Positions 9,756 to 18,740 are shown, counted from the stretch's first letter. The stretch is DNA of 64,000 bases from Roseisalinus antarcticus (GCF_900172355.1 NZ_FWFZ01000005.1:62001-126000); one strand, 5' to 3'. Notes: a model not told the origin generated them from the sequence alone. Numbers and translations are program-made.

Positions 9756-11195
9756 ATGGAAATGCCGACGCCGAACCAGACGGTCATGGCAAAGCGCGAC
9801 AAGGTCGTGGCGCGGCTGCAGGAAATCCTGCCCAAGGGCGCCGTGATCTCGGACCCGGCGGAGACGCGGGCCTATGAATGCGACGCGCTGACCGCCTACA
9901 AATGCCCGCCGCTTTGCGCCGTGCTGCCCGCCTCGACCGAAGAGGTCGCAGCAATCCTGCGGGTCTGCCACGCTGAGGGGGTGCCGGTGGTGCCGCGGGG
10001 GTCGGGCACGTCGCTTGCGGGCGGGGCCCTGCCCACCGAAGACTGCGTGATCCTGGGCGTGGCGCGGATGAACGCGGTGCTCGAGACGGATTACGCCAAC
10101 CGCTTCGTGCGGGTGCAGACCGGGCGCACGAACCTGAGCGTGACCGGCGCGGTCGAGGAAGACGGTTTCTTTTACGCGCCCGACCCGTCGTCGCAGCTGG
10201 CCTGTGCGATCGCCGGCAATATCGCGATGAATTCCGGCGGGGCGCATTGCCTGAAATACGGGGTGACCACGAACAACCTGCTGGGCGTGACCATGGTGCT
10301 GATCGACGGCACGGTGGTGGAGTTGGGTGGCGCATATCTCGATGCCGGGGGGCTCGACCTGCTGGGGGTTGTCTGCGGCTCCGAGGGGCAACTGGGCGTC
10401 GTGACCGAGGCGACCCTGCGGATCCTGCGCAAGCCCGAGGGTGCCAAGCCCGTGCTGATGGGTTTTGCCTCGAATGAGGTCGCCGGGGCCTGCGTGTCGG
10501 ACATCATCAAGGCCGGCGTCTTGCCCGTGGCCATCGAATTCATGGACCGGCCCTGCATCCGGGCCTGCGAGGCCTTCGCCGGCGCGGGCTATCCCGATTG
10601 CGAGGCATTGCTGATCGTCGAGGTCGAAGGCGCGGCCGAGGAGATCGCCGAACAGCTGGCTGTCATCCTCGAGATCGCCCGGCGGCACGACCCGGTGGAG
10701 CTGCGCGAAGCCGCGGATGCCGACGAGGCGGCGCGGATCTGGCTGGGCCGCAAGTCGGCCTTCGGCGCGATGGGGCAGATCAACGATTACATCTGCCTCG
10801 ACGGGACGATCCCGGTGTCGAAGCTGCCGCAGGTGCTGCGCGGAATAGGCGAGCTGTCGGCCAAATACGGGCTGCAGGTGGCCAATGTGTTCCACGCGGG
10901 CGACGGCAACATGCACCCGCTGATCCTGTTCGACGCCAATCTCGCCGGCGATCTCGAGAAGGCCGAGGAGATGGGGGCCGAGATCCTGACGCTCTGCGTG
11001 GAGGTGGGAGGCTGCCTGACCGGAGAGCATGGCGTGGGGATCGAAAAGCGGGACCTGATGTCGAAGCAATTCGCGCCCGCCGACCTCGAGGCGCAGATGG
11101 CGGTGAAGGACGTGTTCGACCCGGCCTGGCTGTTGAACCCGGCCAAGGTGTTTCCGCTCGCGGCGAGCGAAACCCGCAGGATGGCGGCGCAATGA
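9756..11195 (+). CDS. glcD: Glycolate oxidase FAD subunit GlcD
   Basis: 479 residues. GlcD is the FAD-binding catalytic subunit of the GlcDEF complex, which oxidises glycolate to glyoxylate at the inner membrane. The FAD-binding loop PRGSGTSLAGGALP lies near residues 80-95. SSQLACAIAGNIAMNSGG and VVCGSEGQLGVVTEATL follow, and the C-terminal NVFHAGDGNMHPL and LTGEHGVGIEK motifs are typical of the FAD-linked oxidase C-terminal domain. I chose the ATG at 9756 because GGAGG (9744-9748) sits seven bases upstream; an ATG at 9741 would overlap that site. First gene of glcDEF; the putative FCD-GntR operator overlaps its promoter region. Confidence 0.95.
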   Translation: MEMPTPNQTVMAKRDKVVARLQEILPKGAVISDPAETRAYECDALTAYKCPPLCAVLPASTEEVAAILRVCHAEGVPVVPRGSGTSLAGGALPTEDCVILGVARMNAVLETDYANRFVRVQTGRTNLSVTGAVEEDGFFYAPDPSSQLACAIAGNIAMNSGGAHCLKYGVTTNNLLGVTMVLIDGTVVELGGAYLDAGGLDLLGVVCGSEGQLGVVTEATLRILRKPEGAKPVLMGFASNEVAGACVSDIIKAGVLPVAIEFMDRPCIRACEAFAGAGYPDCEALLIVEVEGAAEEIAEQLAVILEIARRHDPVELREAADADEAARIWLGRKSAFGAMGQINDYICLDGTIPVSKLPQVLRGIGELSAKYGLQVANVFHAGDGNMHPLILFDANLAGDLEKAEEMGAEILTLCVEVGGCLTGEHGVGIEKRDLMSKQFAPADLEAQMAVKDVFDPAWLLNPAKVFPLAASETRRMAAQ

Positions 11196-11235
11196 GAGCC
11201 GCGCGGCCCGCCGGCGCCATGGCATGGGACCCCAG

Positions 11236-12381
11236 ATGATGAGACCCCAGAGCGAAGAAGATCTGGCAGGCGCCCTGGCCGAGGCCACTGCACCGCTGCG
11301 GGTGCGCGGCGGCGGCACCCGGGACGTGGGCCGGCCCGTGGTCGGCGACCTGCTGGAAACCGGCGGGCTGACCGGCATCGAGCTGCACGAACCCGGGGCG
11401 CTGACCCTCGTGGTCCGTGCGGGCACCCCGCTTTCCGAGGTGGAGGCCGCGCTCGACGCCCATGGCCAGAGGCTCGCCTTCGAGCCGATGGATCACCGGG
11501 TCCTGCTGGGCACCGGCGGCGCTCCGACAATCGGCGGCGTGGTGGCGGCGAACGTGTCGGGGCCGCGCCGGATCGCTGTCGGGGCCTGCCGGGACTTCCT
11601 GCTGGGCGTCCGGTTCGTGGACGGCAGCGGCACCATCGTCAAGAACGGCGGGCGGGTGATGAAGAACGTCACCGGCTACGATCTGGTCAAGCTGATGGCC
11701 GGTTCCTGGGGCTGTCTGGGCGTGTTGACGGAAGTCTCGCTCAAGGTCCTGGCCCGGCCGGCGACAGAAGCCACCTTGGTCGCGACGGGCAAGGATGCGG
11801 CCGCAGGCGTCGCCGCGCTGTCGGCGGCGCTGACATCGCCCTTTGACGTGACCGGCGCGGCGCATCTGGCCGTCGAAGAGGGCAGGTCCGAGACGCGCGT
11901 CCGGATTGAGGGCATGCCCGGCTCGGTGGCCTACCGCATCGACGCGCTTCGGGCCGGGCCCTGTGCGGGGTGGGACGTGGTCCGCGACGACGAGAGCGCT
12001 GTGCTCTGGACCGAGGTGCGCGACGTGGCGCCCCTGGCGGCCCGGTCAGGCGCGGTCTGGCGGATCTCGGTCAAGCCCTCGGACGGGCCGGTCCTGACCG
12101 CGGCGCTGGCGGCGCAGGGGATCGGCGAGGCGGCGCTTTATGATTGGGGCGGCGGGCTGGTCTGGCTGCTGGTGGCCGAGGACGGCGATGCCGGTGCGGC
12201 CGCGATCCGGGCGCAGGTGGCGGCCCTCGGCGGTCATGCCACGCTGGTCCGGGCGGCGCCGGCGACCCGCGCCGCCCTCCCGGTCTTTCAGCCGCAATCG
12301 AACGGCGTGGCGGCGCTGGACAGGGCGATCCGGGCGAAATTCGACCCCCGGGGCATCCTGAACCCGGGGCTGATGGATTAA
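11236..12381 (+). CDS. glcE: Glycolate oxidase subunit GlcE
   Basis: About 381 residues. GlcE is the second FAD-binding subunit and a shorter paralogue of GlcD. The N-terminal FAD domain begins RPQSEEDLAGALAEA, with VRGGGTRDVG as the FAD loop and GTGGAPTIGGVVAANVSGPR further on. KNGGRVMKNVTGYDL is a GlcE hallmark. The C-terminus ends in DPRGILNPGLMD, as in family members. ATGs at 11224, 11236 and 11239 are all in frame and none has a strong ribosome binding site, so the exact start is uncertain by a few codons. It follows glcD by about 40 bases and precedes glcF by 42. Confidence 0.93.
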   Translation: MMRPQSEEDLAGALAEATAPLRVRGGGTRDVGRPVVGDLLETGGLTGIELHEPGALTLVVRAGTPLSEVEAALDAHGQRLAFEPMDHRVLLGTGGAPTIGGVVAANVSGPRRIAVGACRDFLLGVRFVDGSGTIVKNGGRVMKNVTGYDLVKLMAGSWGCLGVLTEVSLKVLARPATEATLVATGKDAAAGVAALSAALTSPFDVTGAAHLAVEEGRSETRVRIEGMPGSVAYRIDALRAGPCAGWDVVRDDESAVLWTEVRDVAPLAARSGAVWRISVKPSDGPVLTAALAAQGIGEAALYDWGGGLVWLLVAEDGDAGAAAIRAQVAALGGHATLVRAAPATRAALPVFQPQSNGVAALDRAIRAKFDPRGILNPGLMD

Positions 12382-12423
12382 GGCGACGCGACCCGCGGAA
12401 CCGGGCGCACGGACGGAGAGACC

Positions 12424-13737
12424 ATGCAGACAACCTTCACCGAGGCGCAACTGGCGGACCCGGGCACGGCGCGGGCCAATCAGATCCTGCGCTCTTGCGT
12501 CCATTGCGGGTTTTGCACCGCCACCTGCCCGACCTACCAGGTGCTCGGCGACGAGCTCGACAGCCCGCGCGGGCGGATCTACCTGATCAAGGACATGCTC
12601 GAGAACGAGCGGGTGCCGGACGAAAAGACCGTGACCCATATCGACCGCTGCCTCTCGTGCCTCGCCTGCATGACGACCTGCCCCTCGGGTGTGCACTACA
12701 TGCATCTCGTCGACCATGCCCGCGCCTATATCGACAAGCACTACGAGAGGCCCTGGCGCGACCGTGCCCTGCGCTGGCTGCTGGCACGGATCCTGCCCTA
12801 TCCGGGGCGGTTTCGGCTGGCGTTGCTGGCGGCCAAGATCGGGCGGCCGTTCAAGCGGCTGGTCCCCGATGCCCGCCTGCGGGCCATGCTGGAGATTGCG
12901 CCGAAGCGGATCCCCCCGGTCAGCCGCAACGACGACCCCCAGAGCTTCGCCCCGCAGGGCGCGGCCCGCAAACGGGTCGCGCTGATGACGGGCTGTGCCC
13001 AGAAGGCGCTGAACACGGATATCAACGACGCGACGATCCGCCTTCTGACCCGGCTGGGCTGCGAAGTCGTCGTGGCCGAGGGCGCGGGCTGCTGCGGCGC
13101 CCTGACCCACCACATGGGCCGCGAGGACGAAGCGCACGCGACCGCCGCCAGGAACATCCGCGCCTGGATCCGCGAGATGGATGGCGCCGGCCTCGATGCG
13201 ATCGTGATCAACACCAGCGGCTGCGGCACGACCGTCAAGGATTACGGCCACATGTTCCGCACCACGCCGTTGTCGGCGGACGCAGCCCGCGTCGCGGCGA
13301 TCGCGCGCGACGTCTCCGAGGTGCTGGCGGATCTGGCGCCGGGCGGCACGGCGCCCGAGCCGCTGACCGTGGCCTACCACGCGGCCTGCTCGCTTCAGCA
13401 CGGCCAGAAGATCACGTCCCACCCCAAGACCCTGCTGCGCGATGCCGGCTTCACCGTGGTGGAACCCGCCGACAGCCACCTCTGCTGCGGATCGGCGGGG
13501 ACCTACAACCTGATGCAGCCCGAGATCTCGGCCCAGCTCAAGGAACGCAAGGTCCGGACGCTGGAGGCCCGGTCGCCCGACGTGATCGCCGCCGGCAACA
13601 TCGGCTGCATGATGCAGATCGGCGGCGGGACGAACGTGCCCGTCGTCCATACGGTCGAATTGCTGGACTGGGCGACGGGCGGGCCCAAGCCGCCATCGCT
13701 GGACCAGGCCCATGTGGCGGTGCCGGTTCTTCGGTGA
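12424..13737 (+). CDS. glcF: Glycolate oxidase iron-sulfur subunit GlcF
   Basis: 437 residues. GlcF passes electrons from the flavin subunits to the quinone pool. Two ferredoxin-type 4Fe-4S motifs are visible, CVHCGFCTATCPT (about residues 26-38) and CLSCLACMTTCPS (about 77-89). Two CCG-type cysteine-rich domains follow, one with GCCGALTHHMG and one with CCGSAGTYN. All cluster ligands appear intact. A purine-rich GGAGAG upstream of the ATG supports the start. Last gene of glcDEF; no obvious terminator follows in the 64-bp gap before the protease gene. Confidence 0.95.
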   Translation: MQTTFTEAQLADPGTARANQILRSCVHCGFCTATCPTYQVLGDELDSPRGRIYLIKDMLENERVPDEKTVTHIDRCLSCLACMTTCPSGVHYMHLVDHARAYIDKHYERPWRDRALRWLLARILPYPGRFRLALLAAKIGRPFKRLVPDARLRAMLEIAPKRIPPVSRNDDPQSFAPQGAARKRVALMTGCAQKALNTDINDATIRLLTRLGCEVVVAEGAGCCGALTHHMGREDEAHATAARNIRAWIREMDGAGLDAIVINTSGCGTTVKDYGHMFRTTPLSADAARVAAIARDVSEVLADLAPGGTAPEPLTVAYHAACSLQHGQKITSHPKTLLRDAGFTVVEPADSHLCCGSAGTYNLMQPEISAQLKERKVRTLEARSPDVIAAGNIGCMMQIGGGTNVPVVHTVELLDWATGGPKPPSLDQAHVAVPVLR

Positions 13738-13801
13738 CTGCCCCATTTCCGCCGCAATTCGGCAGTAGCCCGATCAGGCTTTGTTGACCAAGGACAGCCA
13801 T

Positions 13802-14626
13802 ATGCGTCGGTTCATGATCGCGTCTCTTCTCTGCATCGCCACAGGCGCGACAGGGGCCGCGGCCGAGGACACCGGTCTCGAGTCGCTCGTCACCCGCGAT
13901 GCGGTGCGTGGCTGGGAAGCGGTGGGACGGCTGGATATCGACGGCAAAGGGTTCTGCACCGCCTCGCTGATCGACGAACAGACCGTCATGACGGCGGCCC
14001 ACTGCCTTTTTGACAGCGAGACCGGCGATCGCGTCGACCCCGCCCGGATGCAGTTCCTGGCCGGGCTGCGCGACGGGCAGGCGATGGCCTATCGCGGCAT
14101 CCGGCAGGCGGTGGCCCACCCGGACTATGTCCTGGGAGACACCGCGGATATCGGCAATATCGCCTCCGACGTGGCCCTGCTTGAGCTTGACCAGCCGATC
14201 CGCAGCACCCAGATCATCCCCTTCGAGATGGGCGCGGAACCCCAGGCCGGCGAAGCGGTCGGGATCGTGTCCTATGCCCAGGAACGGGCGGAGGTGCCCT
14301 CCCTTCAGGAGGTCTGCACAATCCTCGGCTTTCAGTCCGAGGTTCTGGTGATGTCCTGCGACGTGAACTATGGCTCGTCCGGTGCGCCGATCTTCTCGCT
14401 CGCGGGTGGACAGGCGCGGATCGTGTCCCTGGTCGCCGCGAAGGCCGAGATCGACACGGGGCGGGTGGCGCTCGGCATGCCGATCGCGGCGCCAAACGCC
14501 CGGATCCGCGGCATCATGGAGGACGGCGGCGGGCGGTTCTCGGGGATCGCCCGAACCTCTATCCGCGTGCTGCGGCCCGGCGAGGGCGACACCCGCGAGA
14601 CGGGCGCGAAATTTCTCCGGCCCTGA
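13802..14626 (+). CDS. Secreted trypsin-like serine protease
   Basis: 274 residues with a signal peptide (cleavage near residue 22 after GAAA), so periplasmic or secreted. The catalytic triad of the chymotrypsin fold is visible: His67 in TAAHC, Asp123 in SDVALLELD, and Ser193 in GSSGAP, a variant of GNSGGP. Cys52 and Cys68 could form the usual His-loop disulfide. The start is the ATG at 13802, with AAGGA (13790-13794) spaced seven bases away; upstream TTG codons would place the signal peptide badly. No PDZ domain follows, so it is not a DegP-type protease. Its substrate is unknown. Confidence 0.88.
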   Translation: MRRFMIASLLCIATGATGAAAEDTGLESLVTRDAVRGWEAVGRLDIDGKGFCTASLIDEQTVMTAAHCLFDSETGDRVDPARMQFLAGLRDGQAMAYRGIRQAVAHPDYVLGDTADIGNIASDVALLELDQPIRSTQIIPFEMGAEPQAGEAVGIVSYAQERAEVPSLQEVCTILGFQSEVLVMSCDVNYGSSGAPIFSLAGGQARIVSLVAAKAEIDTGRVALGMPIAAPNARIRGIMEDGGGRFSGIARTSIRVLRPGEGDTRETGAKFLRP

Positions 14627-14640
14627 TCGGCGGGCGGGGA

Positions 14641-14669
14641 CTTGAAACCGCAAAATCGCATTCCCAGAT
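14641..14669 (+). promoter_or_regulatory. Putative heat-shock (RpoH) promoter of hsp20
   Basis: CTTGAAA (14641-14647) and TCCCAGAT (14662-14669) are separated by 14 bases. This fits the sigma-32 pattern CTTGAAA / CCCCATNT, with two departures in the -10 element. Transcription would start near 14676, leaving a leader of about 90 bases before the hsp20 ATG. Confidence 0.6.
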
Positions 14670-14673
14670 TTCC

Positions 14674-14767
14674 CACAGGACGCCGATAACGGGTCCTGTG
14701 ACGATGGCCCGTCCCGTTCGGGAGGGCCGAAACATATCATGGTATCGCTCTATGGAGGTAACCCCAT
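14674..14767 (+). promoter_or_regulatory. Structured hsp20 leader, candidate RNA thermometer
   Basis: Three successive hairpins. CACAGGAC (14674-14681) pairs with GTCCTGTG (14693-14700). GGCCC-G-TCCC pairs with GGGA-GGGCC (14706-14728) around a GTTC loop. ATGGAG (14752-14757) pairs with CCCCAT (14762-14767) around a GTAA tetraloop, with one A-C mismatch. The last stem buries the GGAGG ribosome binding site and the first two bases of the start codon, as in RNA thermometers of small heat-shock genes. Inference from base pairing by eye; the first hairpin may overlap the transcription start. Confidence 0.5.
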
Positions 14768-15236
14768 GCGTACATTCGACCTTGCACCCCTTTACCGGGC
14801 AACAGTCGGTTTCGACCAGGTCGCCGACCTGATGGACCGGGTCCTGACCAACGACCCCGGCAACCAGACCTACCCCCCGTACAATATCGAGAAGACGGCC
14901 GATGACGGCTGGCGGATCTCGATCGCCGTCGCCGGGTTCTCGGGCGACGATCTCGGCATCGAAGTCAGGCAGAACGCGCTGCTCGTCACCGGCCGGAAGG
15001 CAGAGGCGGAAGGCGAGCGCAAATACCTGTATCGCGGCATCGCGACCCGCGCGTTCGAGCGTCGGTTCCACCTCGCCGACCATGTCCGCGTGACCGGCGC
15101 CAGCCACGCCGACGGGATGCTGCACATCGAGCTCAAGCGTGAAGTGCCCGAGGCGCTCAAGCCCCGCCGCATAGAGATCTCGAAAGCGCCCGCAGCCGAG
15201 ACGACCGACGTCGTGGACCAGACCACCGTCAACTAG
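14766..15236 (+). CDS. Hsp20-family small heat-shock protein
   Basis: 156 residues. The alpha-crystallin domain spans roughly residues 38-135, with YPPYNIEK at its start, the core VAGFSGDDLGIEV and an AFERRFHLADHV beta strand. The N-terminal FDLAPLYRATVGFDQ pattern is typical of IbpA-type proteins, ATP-independent holdases that bind unfolding proteins in the cytosol. The ATG at 14766 follows GGAGGT with ideal spacing. It has its own putative RpoH promoter and a hairpin-rich leader, and a strong terminator follows at 15264-15292, so it is probably a one-gene heat-inducible unit. Confidence 0.95.
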   Translation: MRTFDLAPLYRATVGFDQVADLMDRVLTNDPGNQTYPPYNIEKTADDGWRISIAVAGFSGDDLGIEVRQNALLVTGRKAEAEGERKYLYRGIATRAFERRFHLADHVRVTGASHADGMLHIELKREVPEALKPRRIEISKAPAAETTDVVDQTTVN

Positions 15237-15263
15237 GCATCAAGCGGAACGCGCCAGATGGTC

Positions 15264-15292
15264 AAGGGCCGGGGATCTTCCCGGCCCTTTTT
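15264..15292 (+). terminator. Rho-independent terminator of hsp20
   Basis: AAGGGCCGGG (15264-15273) pairs with CCCGGCCCTT (15280-15289) around a GATCTT loop, and the strand continues as a T tract. It lies 27 bases after the hsp20 stop. Confidence 0.85.
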
Positions 15293-15396
15293 GACCGCAG
15301 GATCCCGCGCCCCTGACGGGCCGACGGAACACGTGCGCGGCAGGGACAATAACGTCCCTCGCATTGTTCAGGCACCATCGCCAGGTCATGCACGTC

Positions 15397-15462
15397 GGGG
15401 GCTTTCTGCCCCCTCTTGGCCTTCGGCCAATTCACCCCCGAGGATATGGGAAGGCAATGAAG
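15397..15462 (+). repeat. Dispersed hairpin-tail repeat, copy 2
   Basis: The hairpin GGGGG-CTTTCTG-CCCCC is followed at 15435-15462 by CCCCCGAGGATATGGGA and AGGCAATGAAG. A diverged member with the same hairpin-then-tail layout as the copies near 42007 and 56835. Confidence 0.6.
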
Positions 15463-15606
15463 ACGATCACCTCCTGTTAACCAATGTCTGCCACAATAGT
15501 CTTGCGGTACAGGTGGGAACCGATGACCGCAGGCGATGAAGGACCGCGTCCCCTCTTGGTGCCGGTCCGACGTGACGACGGCAGGGGACGAGTCGTAACG
15601 GTTATT

Positions 15607-15643
15607 CCTTCATTGCCTTGCAATATCCCCGCCGGAGGCATCC
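15607..15643 (-). repeat. Dispersed hairpin-tail repeat, copy 3
   Basis: On the minus strand this reads GCCTCCGGCGGGGATATTG followed by CAAGGCAATGAAGG. It matches copies 1 and 4 in the CCGGCGGG core and copy 2 in the AAGGCAATGAAG tail, and so links the two sequence variants of the family. Confidence 0.6.
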
Positions 15644-15871
15644 TTCAGATGAAGCCGGGCGCCGCCCTTCACGGCTCAGACCGGCATCCGGCATTCGCGC
15701 CGTTTCAAGCCAAGGCGCCCCCTGGCAGTCATGGGCCCCGCGTTCGGACGGCCCGGTGGGATGAAGCCACGTCCAGCCCCTCGACGGTCTGCCGAGGTCC
15801 GCGGTCCATGACGGCACCGTCTCCGGGTGCCACGCCCGTCGCCCGGCTTCGTCGCGGCGAGGCGGGCGGGT

Positions 15872-18679
15872 TCAATGTGCCGCCGCCCAGCTTGACCCCG
15901 TCCCCGCGTCGACGATCATCGGAATCGAAAACCGGACTGCGGGAAGAGAGGCCTGTTCCATGACCTCGCGCGCGACCTCTGTCAGGCGGTCCGCCGCGTC
16001 TTCATCGACTTCGAACAGCAATTCGTCATGGACCTGCAGCAGCATCCGCGCGGGCAGCTCGGCGATGGCATCCGGCATCCGGATCATCGCCCGACGGATC
16101 ACATCGGCCGCGGTGCCCTGGATCGGCGCGTTGATCGCGGCACGTCGGGCGAAACCGGCCCCAGGCCCCTTGGCGTTGATCTCTGGCGTGTGGATCTTGC
16201 GGCCGAACAGCGTCTGGACGAAGCCATGCTCCTTGGCGAAGGCCACCGTCTCGTCCATGTAGGTACGAATGCCGGGAAACCGCTCGAAATAGCGGTCGAT
16301 GAAGCCCTGGGCCTCGTCCCGCGGAATGCGCAGATTTCGCGCCAGGCCGAAGCCGGAAATCCCGTAGATGACGCCGAAATTGATCGCCTTCGCCTGGCGC
16401 CGCACGTCCGGGGTCATCTCGTCCAGCGGCACGCCGAACATCTCCGATGCCGTGGCCGCGTGGATGTCCTGCCCGTCCCGGAAGGCGTCGCGCAGGGCCT
16501 CGATTCCGGCCACATGGGCGAGGATCCGCAGCTCGATCTGCGAATAGTCCAGCGAGACGAGAACCTTGCCCTCTTCGGCCACGAACGCCTCGCGAATCCG
16601 CCGCCCCTCTTCGCTGCGCACGGGAATGTTCTGCAGGTTCGGGTCGGTGGAGGCGAGGCGGCCGGTGTTCGCGCCGGCCTGAGAATAGCTGGTGTGCACC
16701 CGGCCCGTATCGGGATTGATGTGTTCCTGCAGCGCGTCGGTATAGGTTGATTTCAGCTTGGAGAGCTGCCGCCAGTCGAGGATGCGCCGGGGCAGGTCGT
16801 GCAGCGTCGCCAAGTCCTCGAGCACGTCGGCCCCGGTGCCGTAGGCGCCCGTCTTGCCCTTTTTCGGCGCCTTGCCGTCGGGCATGGACAGGCTCATCTC
16901 GTCGAACAGGATCTCGCCCAGTTGCTTGGGAGAGCCCACGTTGAACTTGCGCCCCGCCAGCCCATAGATCTCTTCCTCGAGCCCGGCCATCTTCTGGCTG
17001 AAGGCGTTGGACATGCGCGACAGCGTATCGCGGTCGACCTTGATGCCGGTGCGCTCCATCTGCGCCAGAACCGGGATCAGCGGGCGTTCGAGGGTCTCGT
17101 AGACCGTGGTGACCCGGGTCTGGTGCAATTGCGGACGGAAGGTCTGCCACAGGCGCAGGGTGATATCGGCGTCTTCGGCGGCGTATTTCACCGCGTCGGC
17201 CAAGGGCACCCGGTCGAAGGTCTTCTGCGATTTCCCCGTGCCCAGCAGCGACTTGATCTCGATGGGCCGGTGCGACAGATAGCGTTCCGACAGGGCATCC
17301 ATGCCGTGGTTGTGCAGCCCCGCGTTCAGCGCGTAGCTGAGCAGCATCGTGTCGTCGATGGAGGCGAATTGGCAGCCGTAGCGCGAGAGCACCTTCATGT
17401 CATACTTCAGGTTCTGGCCGATCTTCAGGATGCTGTCGTCGGCCAGCACCGGCTGCAGCATCCCGAGCGCCTCTTCCATGTCCATCTGCCCTTCGGCCAT
17501 GGCGTCGGAGCCGAAGAGGTCATCCTCAGCCTCGGCCCGGTGGGCGAGCGGGATGTAGCACGCCTGACCCGGCTCCACCGCCAGCGAGATGCCGACCAGA
17601 TCGCAGAGCATCTCGTTCAGGCCCGTGGTCTCGGTGTCGATCGCAACGTGGCCGCGGGCGCGGATGCGGTCGATCCAGACCTGCAGCGTCGCCGCGTCGG
17701 CCACGCATTCATAGGCTTCGGGGTCGATCGCCGGCGCCTCGGGCCTATCGGGGGCGTCTGCGTCGGGCGTAGGCTCGGGCACGACGGGTGGCTCGACCCC
17801 CAGCCTGTCGGCGATGCGTTTGGAGATCGTGCGGAACTCCATCTCGGCCAGAAAACCCAGCAGGGTGTCGGGCTCCGGCTCGCGCACTTCCAGGTCGTCG
17901 AGCGTGAAGTCCAGCGGCGTCTCGCAATCGAGCTGCACCAGCTTCTTGGACAGCTCGATCTGCTCGCGGTGGTCGATCAGGGTCTGGCGGCGCTTGGGCT
18001 GCTTGATGTCTTCGGCGCGGTCCAGAAGCTCTTCGAGCGAGCCGTATTCGTTGATCAGAAGCGCGGCGGTCTTGATCCCGATCCCGGGGGCGCCCGGCAC
18101 GTTGTCGACCGAATCGCCGGCCAACGCCTGAACGTCGACAACGCGGTCGGGGCCGACGCCGAATTTCTCTTCGACGCCCTCGACGTCGATCACCTTGTTC
18201 TTCATCGCGTCGAGCATCACGACGCCATCGCCCACAAGCTGCATCAGGTCCTTGTCCGACGAGATGATGGTCACCCGCCCCCCGGCCTCGCGCGCCTGGC
18301 AGGCCAGCGTCGCGATGATGTCGTCGGCCTCGTAGTTTTCGATCTCCTTGCAGGCGATGTTGAACGCCTCGGTCGCGCGGCGGGTCAGCGGGATCTGCGG
18401 ACGCAGGTCCTCGGGCATCTCGTCGCGGTTGGCCTTGTAGAGATCGTAGAGGTCGTTGCGGAACGTGTGGCTGCCCTTGTCGAAGATCACCGCCACATGG
18501 GTCACATCGGACCCGGCGTTCCCCTCGACGTAGCGCTGCAGCATGTTGCAGAAGCCCGAGACAGCGCCGATCGGCAGCCCGTCGGATTTTCGCGTCAGCG
18601 GTGGCAGCGCGTGGTAGGCGCGGAAGATGAAGGCCGATCCGTCGATCAGATGCAGGTGACAGCCCTTGCCGAATGCCAT
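15872..18679 (-). CDS. polA: DNA polymerase I
   Basis: 935 residues, normal for full-length Pol I, which fills gaps in repair and removes RNA primers. The 5'-3' exonuclease occupies about residues 1-290, beginning LHLIDGSAFIFRAYHALPP. The 3'-5' exonuclease follows (about 330-520), with the intact IDTETTGLNEM metal site. The polymerase domain carries LDYSQIELRILAH and the catalytic QVHDELLFEV near the C-terminus. The ATG at 18679 has an AGAGGGG ribosome binding site; the frame extends further upstream but would overlap the zinc-finger gene, which reads the same way. All three activities look intact. Confidence 0.97.
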   Translation of the reverse strand: MAFGKGCHLHLIDGSAFIFRAYHALPPLTRKSDGLPIGAVSGFCNMLQRYVEGNAGSDVTHVAVIFDKGSHTFRNDLYDLYKANRDEMPEDLRPQIPLTRRATEAFNIACKEIENYEADDIIATLACQAREAGGRVTIISSDKDLMQLVGDGVVMLDAMKNKVIDVEGVEEKFGVGPDRVVDVQALAGDSVDNVPGAPGIGIKTAALLINEYGSLEELLDRAEDIKQPKRRQTLIDHREQIELSKKLVQLDCETPLDFTLDDLEVREPEPDTLLGFLAEMEFRTISKRIADRLGVEPPVVPEPTPDADAPDRPEAPAIDPEAYECVADAATLQVWIDRIRARGHVAIDTETTGLNEMLCDLVGISLAVEPGQACYIPLAHRAEAEDDLFGSDAMAEGQMDMEEALGMLQPVLADDSILKIGQNLKYDMKVLSRYGCQFASIDDTMLLSYALNAGLHNHGMDALSERYLSHRPIEIKSLLGTGKSQKTFDRVPLADAVKYAAEDADITLRLWQTFRPQLHQTRVTTVYETLERPLIPVLAQMERTGIKVDRDTLSRMSNAFSQKMAGLEEEIYGLAGRKFNVGSPKQLGEILFDEMSLSMPDGKAPKKGKTGAYGTGADVLEDLATLHDLPRRILDWRQLSKLKSTYTDALQEHINPDTGRVHTSYSQAGANTGRLASTDPNLQNIPVRSEEGRRIREAFVAEEGKVLVSLDYSQIELRILAHVAGIEALRDAFRDGQDIHAATASEMFGVPLDEMTPDVRRQAKAINFGVIYGISGFGLARNLRIPRDEAQGFIDRYFERFPGIRTYMDETVAFAKEHGFVQTLFGRKIHTPEINAKGPGAGFARRAAINAPIQGTAADVIRRAMIRMPDAIAELPARMLLQVHDELLFEVDEDAADRLTEVAREVMEQASLPAVRFSIPMIVDAGTGSSWAAAH

Positions 18680-18740
18680 GTTGGCCCCTCTTTTCAGACC
18701 TCCCGGTTCTGGCATGAAAGGCGGCGGGGGGCCAGCGCGG

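Larger units (their letters stand above)
15293..15871. other. Gene-free stretch between hsp20 and polA
   Basis: About 580 bases in which no reading frame looks protein-like. It holds two copies of the dispersed hairpin-tail repeat in opposite orientation (15397-15462 and 15607-15643), which enclose a 144-base segment. That segment has a lower GC content than the window average. I see no tRNA or known RNA here. The polA message ends at its right edge without a clear terminator. Confidence 0.6.

Noticed and set aside
12144-13787. A 547-residue plus-strand frame overlapping glcE and glcF
   Set aside because: It overlaps two genes whose FAD and iron-sulfur motifs are clear and is compositionally a frame-shifted shadow.
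14674-14700. CACAGGAC/GTCCTGTG hairpin as terminator of the protease gene
   Set aside because: No T tract follows, and it lies at or after the putative hsp20 transcript start, so it is better read as part of the leader.
15258-15539. A 93-residue frame after hsp20
   Set aside because: It starts inside the terminator stem region, runs through a repeat copy and has no family resemblance or ribosome binding site.
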